From: Acidimicrobiaceae bacterium
GTDB taxonomy: Bacteria > Actinomycetota > Acidimicrobiia > Acidimicrobiales > Bog-793
Direction of reading: 5' to 3'
Length of the DNA: 15,477 nt
NCBI GenBank assembly: GCA_027459565.1
Contig: DAIDIA010000158.1
Coordinates: 1 to 15,477, forward strand
The notes below the pieces were generated by a model. The model was given only the letters and a program-made list of their open reading frames with translations, did no database searches and was not told the DNA's origin. The position numbers and the translations under genes were made by a program. Position 1 is the first letter of the stretch, and every line of letters begins with the position of its first letter. Below, one piece after another: positions 7,611-14,040 of the stretch.

Positions 7611-8912
7611 ATGATGCAGATTCTTGACCTTCGCAACTCCGCGCCCGGCGCTCCTCTCGATCTTCCCCGCCCGGATCTTGGCGCGGAGGGCCCAGTCGCT
7701 GACGTCCGAAAGATTCTTCTCGAAGTCAAAAGCCGTGGGGATGCGGCCGTACGAGAGTTCTCCGAGCGCTTCGACGGTGTGCAACTTGACCAAATCCGGG
7801 TGGATGACGATGAGATCAGATCTGCTCCCAGTCGCATTCCGAAGGCGCTTCTTGGTGCGTTGACCGAAGCGAGAGACTCGATCGACGCCTTCTACCGTCA
7901 TCAGCCCGCCGAGGTCGAGGTCTACAGCCGCGGGGGTATCGAGGTGCGTCATCTCCTGCTCCCCGTCGATCGCGCTGGTGTCTACGCGCCCGGAGGGCGG
8001 GCGAAATACCCCTCCTCGGTGCTCATGACCGCGGTTCCCGCACGCGTGGCGGGTGTCGGCGCGATTGCCTGCTGTGTTCCACCCAGTCCTGATGGTTCGC
8101 TCCCCGTCGAGATTCTCGCTGCAGCCAGTCTCGCCGGTGTCGACGAGGTGTATCGCGTCGGCGGGGCGCAGGCGATCGCAGCCATGGCGTACGGAACCGA
8201 GTCGATCCCCAAAGTCGACGTGATCGTCGGTCCAGGTTCAAAGTGGGTCTCGATCGCGCAGCGCGAGGTTCGCGGAATCGTGGGAGTTCCCGCGGCGTTT
8301 GCGGGGCCATCCGAGGTCGTCGTGATTGCGGACGATTCGACACCCGTGGATTGGGCGGCGATGGACGTCATCGTCCAGGCCGAGCACGGTCCCGATGGGC
8401 TTGCATGGCTGGTGACCTGGTCAGAGACCGCGGCAAACTTGATCGCAGCAGAGATCGACAGACTCGTCGCCGCTTCGCCGCGGAGAGATGAGACGCGATC
8501 AACACTCGATGGTGGCGGTTACGTCGTGTTGGTCGATTCCCCGGAACGAGCGATGGATGTCGTGAACTCCATCGCGCCCGAGCACCTTGAGATCCTGATC
8601 GACAATGCCGATGACCTATTACCGCTTGTCCGGCACGCCGGTGCGATCTTTCTTGGCCAACTCGCGCCCGCGAGCGTTGGTGACTACATCGCAGGCCCGA
8701 GTCATGTACTGCCGACATTTGCCACTGCCCGCTTTGCAAGCGTGCTCGGTGTGGAGGATTTCACCCGGCGTGTGCACGCCGTGCGTGTTGGAGAGCGCGG
8801 TATTGAGCGCGTTGCACATCATGTCGCCGCGATCGCCGAGGCTGAAGGACTTCCCGCGCATGCAGAGTCGGTATTGATGAGGATCGGGGAGCCGACGTGG
8901 AGCAAGAGGTAG
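7611..8912 (+). CDS. hisD: Histidinol dehydrogenase HisD
   Basis: Zinc enzyme that oxidises L-histidinol to L-histidine with two NAD+, the last step of the pathway. Visible blocks are VDRAGVYAPGGRA, the VQAEHGPDG motif with Zn-ligand Gln and His, SIAPEHLEI with the catalytic Glu-His pair, VGDYIAGPSHVLPT with the Zn-ligand Asp, and LPAHAESVLMR with the last ligand His. Length 433 residues, as usual. I chose the ATG at 7611, the first of a double ATG; 22 more upstream codons are open but show no family likeness. The usual GPGNxYV block reads GPGSKWV, and the residues before AGPSE are VPAAF rather than a GID-type sequence, so this is a somewhat divergent HisD. It overlaps hisC by 16 nt. Confidence 0.95.
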   Translation: MMQILDLRNSAPGAPLDLPRPDLGAEGPVADVRKILLEVKSRGDAAVREFSERFDGVQLDQIRVDDDEIRSAPSRIPKALLGALTEARDSIDAFYRHQPAEVEVYSRGGIEVRHLLLPVDRAGVYAPGGRAKYPSSVLMTAVPARVAGVGAIACCVPPSPDGSLPVEILAAASLAGVDEVYRVGGAQAIAAMAYGTESIPKVDVIVGPGSKWVSIAQREVRGIVGVPAAFAGPSEVVVIADDSTPVDWAAMDVIVQAEHGPDGLAWLVTWSETAANLIAAEIDRLVAASPRRDETRSTLDGGGYVVLVDSPERAMDVVNSIAPEHLEILIDNADDLLPLVRHAGAIFLGQLAPASVGDYIAGPSHVLPTFATARFASVLGVEDFTRRVHAVRVGERGIERVAHHVAAIAEAEGLPAHAESVLMRIGEPTWSKR

Positions 8913-9997
8913 GAGGCACGCGTATCATCCCCCCGAGGGCCGACGTTGCTTCGATGGTCGGGTACTACTCGCCGCAGGTCGATGTCAAAGTTCGTCTGAA
9001 CTCCAACGAGGCTCCGGAGCCACCGCCAACGGAGTTCGTGAATCGCTTGAAAGATGCTATCGATGAAGTCTCGTTGAACCGCTATCCCGCCCGGGAGGCA
9101 GATGAACTTCGCCTAGCGATAGCCCGGCACCACGGCGTCGGAGTCGATCGGGTCTATTGCGCTAACGGATCCAACGAGGTCCTGCAGTCCATCCTTCTCG
9201 CGTACGGTGGGAAGGATCGATCCGTCGCGGTGTTCGAACCCACCTACGCTCTCCACTCTCATATCGCGCGAGTCACTGGGACGCAGGTTGTCGTCGGAAC
9301 GCGCAACGACGATTTTCTTGTGACGATTGACGAGTTCGATCGTGTATCGAGACTCGGCAGCACCCAAGACTTCGAATTCCCGGCGCTGACCTTTCTGTGC
9401 TCGCCGAACAATCCGACGGGACGCCTCGAGCCGCTCTCAACTGTCGAGACGATTCTCGACCGCGCAGAGGGTCTGGTCGTCGTCGACGAGGCCTACGGAC
9501 AGTTTGCCCCCCGCTCCGCAGTTGATTTGCTGGAATCGCATCGAAACCTTCTGGTTGTCCGGACCTTCTCGAAGACGTGGTCGCTCGCGGCGCTCAGACT
9601 CGGTTATTTGATCGCCGATCCCGAGGTCGTCGAAGCGTTGTGGCGCGTCACGCTTCCGTATCATCTTGATGCAATCAAGCAGATTGCAGGCGCACTTGCG
9701 ATCGAATACGAGCGTGAGATGACAGATCGCGTCGACTCCATAGTCAGCGAACGCGCGCGGCTGATTGATTCACTCTCCCAACTGGCGGTCGAGGTCGTTC
9801 CTTCTGACGCAAATTTTGTGTTGTTCAAGGTCACGAGGAACGATGCCAAGGCAGTCTGGAAGGCTCTCGTCAACGAATCCGTGCTGATCCGAGACATATC
9901 CTCCGTGCCTCACCTCGAAGGATACCTCCGCGTCACAATCGGGACTCCATCCGAGAACGACAGGTTCATCAGGGCCCTCTCCGCCGCGCTTGGGTGA
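8897..9997 (+). CDS. hisC: Histidinol-phosphate aminotransferase HisC
   Basis: PLP enzyme that transfers the amino group of glutamate to imidazole-acetol phosphate. It is 366 residues, the usual length. Fold type I features are VRLNSNEAP (32-40), NGSNEVLQSI (90-99), SPNNPTG (169-175) with the cofactor Asn, and VVDEAYGQF (195-203) with Asp and Tyr. RTFSKTWSLAALRLGYL (222-238) carries the PLP Lys at 226 and a phosphate-binding Arg. The C-terminal YLRVTIGT holds the substrate carboxylate Arg. It starts with GTG inside the end of hisD (16-nt overlap); GGGGAG lies 5 nt upstream as a ribosome-binding site. Other class I/II aminotransferases share the fold, but the operon settles the assignment. Confidence 0.95.
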   Translation: MEQEVGGTRIIPPRADVASMVGYYSPQVDVKVRLNSNEAPEPPPTEFVNRLKDAIDEVSLNRYPAREADELRLAIARHHGVGVDRVYCANGSNEVLQSILLAYGGKDRSVAVFEPTYALHSHIARVTGTQVVVGTRNDDFLVTIDEFDRVSRLGSTQDFEFPALTFLCSPNNPTGRLEPLSTVETILDRAEGLVVVDEAYGQFAPRSAVDLLESHRNLLVVRTFSKTWSLAALRLGYLIADPEVVEALWRVTLPYHLDAIKQIAGALAIEYEREMTDRVDSIVSERARLIDSLSQLAVEVVPSDANFVLFKVTRNDAKAVWKALVNESVLIRDISSVPHLEGYLRVTIGTPSENDRFIRALSAALG

Positions 9998-10034
9998 TGC
10001 GGATGGTGGTCGCGGTTCATGCGAAACTGGTGCA

Positions 10035-10664
10035 ATGTCAAATACGATGAATGGACCCATCAAATTCGAGGGCCTGCGCGGCGCACGGTTCCATCGCGTG
10101 ACGAAAGAAAGCGACATCGAGATCACGATCGCTCTTGATGGAATCGGCGATACCGACGTCTCGACTGGGCTTCCATTTTTTGACCACATGCTGACCCAGC
10201 TTGGCCGACATGGTGGTTTCGACCTCGTTGCACATACGGTGGGCGACCTCGAAGTCGATGCCCATCACAGCGTCGAGGACACCGGCATCTCGATCGGGCG
10301 GGCATTTGCCACTGCCCTTGGCGACAAGGTCGGAATCAAGAGGTTCTCCTCCGTGTCGCTTCCGCTCGACGAGGCCCTGATCGATGTGGCCATCGATCTC
10401 TCAGGCAGGCCATTCGTTCACTATGACATTGCCTTTGCCCCGGATACGCCGAAACTTGGAGAACCCGGTTTCGATCCGCAACTCGCCGAGGAGTTCTTTC
10501 GCGCCTTTGCGATGAGTGCGGGGATCACTGCACACCTCTCCCTGCGTTACGGAAAGAATTCCCATCACATCGTCGAAGCAACCTTCAAAGCATTTGCGCG
10601 TGCGCTGCGCGATGCGATCCGGATTGAGGGTGATCAGCTCCCGAGCACCAAGGGATTGCTGTAA
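10035..10664 (+). CDS. hisB: Imidazoleglycerol-phosphate dehydratase HisB (monofunctional)
   Basis: Manganese enzyme that dehydrates imidazoleglycerol phosphate to imidazole-acetol phosphate. It is 209 residues and has only the dehydratase domain, so histidinol-phosphate phosphatase must be encoded elsewhere. Motifs are FHRVTKESDIEI near the start, LPFFDHML, the metal-binding HHSVEDTGI, the second metal site NSHHIVEATFKAFARALRDA, and the family ending PSTKGLL. The start is uncertain: ATG 10035 gives a short N-terminal lead of about 20 residues, and ATG 10047 is also possible. The frame extends to a TTG at 9990 overlapping hisC, with no family likeness and no ribosome-binding site, so I did not use it. 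None of the candidates has a good Shine-Dalgarno. Confidence 0.95.
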   Translation: MSNTMNGPIKFEGLRGARFHRVTKESDIEITIALDGIGDTDVSTGLPFFDHMLTQLGRHGGFDLVAHTVGDLEVDAHHSVEDTGISIGRAFATALGDKVGIKRFSSVSLPLDEALIDVAIDLSGRPFVHYDIAFAPDTPKLGEPGFDPQLAEEFFRAFAMSAGITAHLSLRYGKNSHHIVEATFKAFARALRDAIRIEGDQLPSTKGLL

Positions 10665-10670
10665 CCCGCG

Positions 10671-11312
10671 ATGATCGCAGTTCTTGACTATGGGATCGGC
10701 AACCTTCGATCCGCTGAAAAGGCACTTGTTCACATCGGTGCCGACGTGCGGTTGATCACGAAATCGACGGAGGCCGTCGGAGCCTCCGGGATTGTGCTTC
10801 CTGGCGTCGGTGCCTTCGGCGCGAGCATGAGCGCTCTGAGATCGAGCGGCCTCGATCGCGTCGCATTGAACGCGATAGCGCAGGAGGTCCCATTCCTCGG
10901 AGTGTGTGTCGGCTATCAGATGCTCTTCGGGGATTCGGAGGAGAGCGAGGGTGAGCGCGGGCTTGACGTCTTTCCCGGATCGGTGCGCAGACTCCGCGGA
11001 GCGGTACGACTGCCCCAGATGCAATGGAACACCGTGCAGCGTACGGGTGTTGCATCGTTGATGCTCGCAGGCGGCACGCAGGACGAGTGGATGTATTTCG
11101 TCCACAGCTATGCGCCGGTCCCCGAGCGAGAGGCGGCGGAATATGTCGTTGGGACGACGGACTACGGCGGTGACATCGCCGTTGCCATCGAACGCGAAAA
11201 CGTCTGGGGGGTGCAGTTCCATCCGGAGAAATCCGGCCAGGCCGGACTCGACCTGCTCGGACGCTTCGTCGCTCATTGTCAGCGCATGGGCCGCAGGATC
11301 GTTGCTGGATGA
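10671..11312 (+). CDS. hisH: Imidazole glycerol phosphate synthase glutaminase subunit HisH
   Basis: Class I glutamine amidotransferase that releases ammonia from glutamine for HisF. It is 213 residues, as usual. The triad is C79 (FLGVCVGYQMLF), H184 and E186 (VQFHPEKSG). The oxyanion block is LPGVGAFGASM (43-53). The segment normally written LPHMGWN, at the HisF interface, here reads LPQMQWN (114-120): the usual His and Gly are both Gln. The tryptophan is kept. It starts 6 nt after hisB; the nearest purine-rich site is rather far upstream. It should form a heterodimer with HisF, which is encoded two genes downstream. Confidence 0.95.
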   Translation: MIAVLDYGIGNLRSAEKALVHIGADVRLITKSTEAVGASGIVLPGVGAFGASMSALRSSGLDRVALNAIAQEVPFLGVCVGYQMLFGDSEESEGERGLDVFPGSVRRLRGAVRLPQMQWNTVQRTGVASLMLAGGTQDEWMYFVHSYAPVPEREAAEYVVGTTDYGGDIAVAIERENVWGVQFHPEKSGQAGLDLLGRFVAHCQRMGRRIVAG

Positions 11313-11322
11313 GCATCCCCCG

Positions 11323-12075
11323 ATGATTCCGATTCCCGCGATCGACATTCGAGCGGGTCGTTGCGTACGCCTTCTTCGTGGTGACTTCGCCGCCGAAACC
11401 GTGTTCGGTGACCCCGTTGTGCAGGCGTTGTCCTTTGCGGATCAGGGCGCACCAATGTTGCACGTCGTTGATCTCGATGCCGCGCGGACGGGCAAGCCCG
11501 TAAACCAATCCATCGTCGAGGAGATAGTCCGGCGCTCTCCGGTGCCTGTTCAGTTCGGCGGTGGCGTCCGTGACACGCATCATGTGGAACGACTCCTCGG
11601 CGGGGGAGTCGCGCGTATCGTGATCGGCACGCTCGCGGTGGAAGATCCCGACTCGGTGCGCCGCCTCGCAGATCGCTATCCCGGCCGAATGGTGTTGGGA
11701 CTTGATTACAAGATTCAAGAGGCGCAAGGCGTGCCCGGTCGCGTTGTAGCTGTTCGGGGATGGGAGTCATCGGGAGAGGTCGAGCTCGATGATGTTCTTT
11801 CCACGTATTCGACGGTCCCCGTTGCCGGCGTGGTCATCACGGATATCTCCCGGGACGGCACGCTTCTGGGACCCGATATCGACGGATATACCCACATCCT
11901 CTCAACGAGCGATGTTCCGGTCATTGCCTCGGGTGGCGTCGGCACTCTCGCTGACGTGCTTGCGCTTCGCGACCTCAAGGTCCTCGGTCGGACCATCTCG
12001 GGCGTGATCATCGGACGTGCACTTCTGACCGGTGCCTTCAGCGTTTCGGAGGCGGTGCTCGCGTGCGCAACGTGA
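11323..12075 (+). CDS. hisA: Phosphoribosylformimino-AICAR-phosphate isomerase HisA (PriA possible)
   Basis: A (beta/alpha)8-barrel isomerase that opens the ribose ring of ProFAR to PRFAR. It is 250 residues. The catalytic Asp pair is D8 (PAIDI) and D128 (LGLDYK). Phosphate loops are VQFGGGVRD (76-84), VIASGGVGTL and GVIIGRALL. In many actinobacteria this gene is the dual enzyme PriA, which also does the TrpF step. Here DLDAARTGKPVN and the region after D128 read more like ordinary HisA, so I favour plain HisA but cannot exclude PriA. The ATG is 10 nt after hisH; GGATGAG just upstream may serve as ribosome-binding site. The open frame upstream lies inside hisH and is rejected. It overlaps hisF by 13 nt. 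Confidence 0.92.
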   Translation: MIPIPAIDIRAGRCVRLLRGDFAAETVFGDPVVQALSFADQGAPMLHVVDLDAARTGKPVNQSIVEEIVRRSPVPVQFGGGVRDTHHVERLLGGGVARIVIGTLAVEDPDSVRRLADRYPGRMVLGLDYKIQEAQGVPGRVVAVRGWESSGEVELDDVLSTYSTVPVAGVVITDISRDGTLLGPDIDGYTHILSTSDVPVIASGGVGTLADVLALRDLKVLGRTISGVIIGRALLTGAFSVSEAVLACAT

Positions 12076-12839
12076 GGGTTGTCCCGTGTCTGGACGTCGA
12101 CGACGGGAGGGTCGTCAAAGGGGTGAACTTCGTTGGGCTCAAGGACGCGGGAGATCCCGTTGAACTTGCGAAGCGTTATGACGCGGAGGGTGCAGACGAG
12201 ATCGTCTTCTTGGACATCACTGCTTCATCAGACGATCGGGAGACGATGGTCGAGGTGGTCGCACGTACCGCGGACGAGGTGTTCATTCCCCTCACCGTTG
12301 GAGGCGGCGTGCGCACCAAAGAGGATGCCCGTGCGCTGTTGCGTGCTGGTGCGGACAAGGTGGCGGTTAATTCCGCGGCAATCGCCCGGCCGGGCCTTCT
12401 GAGCGAGATCGCCCAAGTGTTTGGTTCACAGTGCGTGGTCATCGCAATCGATGCCCGCAGAGCCGGAGCAGGCGAGCACTGGGAGGTGTACACCCACGGT
12501 GGTCGTCGCGCGACGGGAATAGATGCTGTCACGTGGGCCGCCGAGGCAGAGCGCTTGGGCGCCGGTGAAATTCTCCTGACCTCGATGGACCGCGACGGAA
12601 CCGAGGCTGGATACGACCTGGATCTCGTCAGGGCGGTGCACGATGCGACAACAATCCCTCTGATCGCCTCCGGCGGAGTGGGAACGCTCCAACACCTTGT
12701 CGAAGGCGCATGCGCGGGAGCCGACGCGGTGCTCGCGGCCTCGATCTTCCATTTTGGAACCTACCGGATCGGGGAGGCGAAGAGAGCGCTGCTCGCAGGT
12801 GGCGTGGCGGTGAGACCCATGCCACCCAACGCCCGGTAG
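12063..12839 (+). CDS. hisF: Imidazole glycerol phosphate synthase cyclase subunit HisF
   Basis: Barrel enzyme that uses ammonia from HisH to convert PRFAR into imidazoleglycerol phosphate and AICAR. It is 258 residues, the usual length. The catalytic residues are at the standard positions: D11 (VVPCLDVDDGRVVKG) and D130 (CVVIAIDAR). Other family blocks are FLDITASSD (49-57), LTVGGGVRT (77-85), LTSMDRDGT, LIASGGVGTL and AASIFHFG. The GTG start lies inside hisA (13-nt overlap), with GGAGG about 10 nt upstream. It is the last gene of the operon; a probable terminator follows within about 60 nt. Confidence 0.97.
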   Translation: MRNVRVVPCLDVDDGRVVKGVNFVGLKDAGDPVELAKRYDAEGADEIVFLDITASSDDRETMVEVVARTADEVFIPLTVGGGVRTKEDARALLRAGADKVAVNSAAIARPGLLSEIAQVFGSQCVVIAIDARRAGAGEHWEVYTHGGRRATGIDAVTWAAEAERLGAGEILLTSMDRDGTEAGYDLDLVRAVHDATTIPLIASGGVGTLQHLVEGACAGADAVLAASIFHFGTYRIGEAKRALLAGGVAVRPMPPNAR

Positions 12840-12872
12840 GACCTTGCGAAGTATCGGTACACGCGACAAAGC

Positions 12873-12914
12873 CCGCCCCCCTTAGCAAGGAGGCGGACTC
12901 CGTCTATTTAGTTT
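12873..12914 (+). terminator. Probable Rho-independent terminator of the his operon
   Basis: CCGCC (12873-12877) pairs with GGCGG (12892-12896), and CCTT (12880-12883) pairs with AAGG (12887-12890). Loop AGC; a small internal loop separates the two stem parts. A T-rich stretch ending in TTTAGTTTT follows. It sits 34 nt after the hisF stop. The T-run begins several bases late, so efficiency is uncertain. Confidence 0.5.
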
Positions 12915-12930
12915 TCCGGATTCTCAGAGT

Positions 12931-12950
12931 GTCCTCGGGCGCCCGAGGAC
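12931..12950. repeat. Perfect 20-bp palindrome
   Basis: GTCCTCGGGCGCCCGAGGAC is its own reverse complement with no mismatch and no spacer. In RNA it would fold as an 8-bp stem with a GCGC loop on either strand. It could be a dimeric-repressor operator, a second his-operon stop (no T-run follows) or a processing site. It lies between the his terminator and the GroES-like gene. Confidence 0.6.
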
Positions 12951-13278
12951 TGAAGACCCCAGGCAGGCTTTACGCGCTGTGGCTTGTGCGTCGTTTCCGT
13001 CTCCGGAACTGCCCGCCAATACCATTCCTGAGATCAGCCGCTGACAGGGGACCTGCCCCTACCCGGCGTCCCCGAACCTCTGATCACACTGGGGATGCTG
13101 TAGAAATCGATTCCGAACCATTGGTCCAGACCTCCTTCCAAGCTCCACACCGGGAACTACGTAGGTACAAGTACACCGCATTCGCACCTGACGAACTAGA
13201 GGAAGAGGTCCCTATTTCGGCTGCGGAATGGCCGTGGTGTCCCGGTGAGTCGACGAGCGGGGCGCGTCGTTGAGGCAT

Positions 13279-13291
13279 TAGCGTGAACGGA
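13279..13291 (+). promoter_or_regulatory. Candidate leaderless promoter -10 of the GroES-like gene
   Basis: TAGCGT at 13279-13284, then 7 nt, then ATG at 13292. This is the leaderless geometry again, and no Shine-Dalgarno precedes the ATG. It also makes the GTG at 13283 unlikely as a start, since that codon lies inside the hexamer. No -35 box or CIRCE (HrcA) operator was seen nearby. Confidence 0.45.
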
Positions 13292-13657
13292 ATGAGTGAG
13301 CAGAATCTGAAGGTGGCTGAGGTTCCCAAGGCAGTTCTTGAACAGGATCGACAGCCTGTGACCATGTTGAACGACCGTGTTCTGGTCGATCTTCCTGCGA
13401 GTGAGGGCGAACGCCGCTCGCGGGCTGGAATCCTGATTCCGGCCACCGCCGAGGTGGCGAAGCGTTTGAGCTGGGCTACCGTCGCTGCGGTCGGTCCTCA
13501 CGTGCGCACCATCAAGGTCGGCGATACGGTGCTCTTTGATCGGGAGGAGTGTTTCGAGGTTGAGGTCCACGGGGAGCAGTATCTGATCGTCCGCGAACGT
13601 GACCTGCATGCGGTGGCCTCCTCACGACTGGACTCGGGAACCGGGCTCTACCTATGA
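13292..13657 (+). CDS. GroES-family (Cpn10-like) protein, short paralog
   Basis: A 121-residue protein of the GroES fold. VTMLNDRVLVDLPASEGERR (23-42) matches the start of the fold, and RAGILIPATA (44-53) the mobile loop with its hydrophobic tripeptide ILI that binds GroEL. WATVAAVGP and KVGDTVLFD (75-83) follow, then EVEVHGEQYLIVRERDLHAV (89-108). The roof beta-hairpin of GroES, normally between 'AVG' and 'VGD', is cut to a few residues (PHVRTIK). There is a non-conserved 20-residue N-terminal lead and a C-terminal tail ending GTGLYL. From memory a similar Cpn10 paralog with a GLYL end occurs in Streptomyces; not checked. GroEL is not next to it. It overlaps hisI by 4 nt (ATGA). A role as a true co-chaperonin is uncertain, so no gene symbol is given. 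Confidence 0.85.
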   Translation: MSEQNLKVAEVPKAVLEQDRQPVTMLNDRVLVDLPASEGERRSRAGILIPATAEVAKRLSWATVAAVGPHVRTIKVGDTVLFDREECFEVEVHGEQYLIVRERDLHAVASSRLDSGTGLYL

Positions 13658-14037
13658 CCCAGTCGGCAGGTTCCGCGGCGCGGCCCGGGAGGCCGGTCGA
13701 AGTTACCGAGGCGCAACTCGCCGGCGTCCAATTTGGCCCGGACGGACTCTTGCCCGTCGTCGTGCAGGAGCGACACACCAACGAGGTGTTGATGGTTGCC
13801 TATATGGACCGCGAGGCGCTTCGCCGCACGTGCGAGACGGGGCGGACCTGGTTCTATTCACGCTCTCGCCGCGAATACTGGCAAAAGGGAGAGACCTCCG
13901 GAGACCGGCAGTATGTCGAAGAGATCTTCTATGACTGCGATGGCGATGCCCTACTCGTCATGGTGATCCAGGAGGGGCGCGGAGCCTGTCACACGGGAAA
14001 CCATTCGTGTTTCTACCGCCATTTCGGCGAGGAGTAG
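13654..14037 (+). CDS. hisI: Phosphoribosyl-AMP cyclohydrolase HisI
   Basis: Zinc enzyme that opens the adenine ring of PR-AMP, step three of histidine synthesis. It is 127 residues and has the cyclohydrolase domain only; the HisE pyrophosphatase domain is not fused and hisE is not in the window. Motifs are MVAYMDREAL (47-56), SRSRREYWQKGETSGDRQYV (69-88), the Mg-site DCDGDALL (94-101), and GACHTGNHSCF (110-120) with Zn-ligand cysteines C112 and C119, while C95 is the third. It is separated from the other his genes by about 800 bp. The ATG overlaps the TGA of the GroES-like gene, and trpE begins 3 nt after its stop, so the three are probably co-transcribed. Confidence 0.96.
   Translation: MTQSAGSAARPGRPVEVTEAQLAGVQFGPDGLLPVVVQERHTNEVLMVAYMDREALRRTCETGRTWFYSRSRREYWQKGETSGDRQYVEEIFYDCDGDALLVMVIQEGRGACHTGNHSCFYRHFGEE
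14030..14034 (+). promoter_or_regulatory. Shine-Dalgarno site of trpE
   Basis: AGGAG within the last codons of hisI, 6 nt before the GTG at 14041. It supports that start and shows that trpE is translated as an internal operon gene with no leader peptide or attenuator in front. Confidence 0.65.
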
Positions 14038-14040
14038 CCG

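Larger units (their letters stand above)
12840..13278 (+). other. Gene-free stretch between hisF and the GroES-like gene
   Basis: About 440 bp with no convincing gene on either strand. Open frames here are short or are run-ons and shadows of hisF and the GroES-like gene. It contains the probable his terminator (12873-12914), a perfect 20-bp palindrome (12931-12950), and a small hairpin AGGGG/CCCCT (13046-13050 and 13056-13060) that can also pair alternatively through GGGGAC/GTCCCC (13047-13052 and 13068-13073). TACGTA (13158-13163) lies near two GTAC copies 2 bp apart (13165-13174). The amount of self-complementarity leaves room for a small RNA or a regulatory region, but I recognise no known RNA family. 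Confidence 0.5.

Noticed and set aside
7560..7952. N-terminal extension of the 63-residue minus-strand protein
   Set aside because: It lies antisense to conserved hisD coding sequence, and a good ribosome-binding site supports the short form at 7559.
9990..10034. TTG start for HisB overlapping hisC
   Set aside because: No ribosome-binding site and no family likeness; ATG 10035 preferred, though not certain.
11110..11322. 71-codon upstream extension of HisA
   Set aside because: It is hisH read in another frame; HisA proteins begin at the IPAIDI strand encoded from 11323.
10401..11727. Long minus-strand open frames opposite hisB, hisH and hisA
   Set aside because: High-GC antisense shadows of clearly conserved plus-strand genes; Arg/His-rich translations with no motif.
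12866..12900. Possible 6C-type actinobacterial RNA because of a CCCCCC run
   Set aside because: Only one C-run is present and it lies in a hairpin stem, whereas that RNA has two hairpins with C-rich loops; a terminator explains the site better.
12710..13273. Long open frame running from inside hisF into the gap
   Set aside because: Its first part is hisF in another frame and the rest is Arg/Pro-rich with no recognisable motif; no ribosome-binding site at its start.
13200..13291. CIRCE (HrcA) operator for the GroES-like gene
   Set aside because: No TTAGCACTC-N9-GAGTGCTAA-like repeat could be found upstream.
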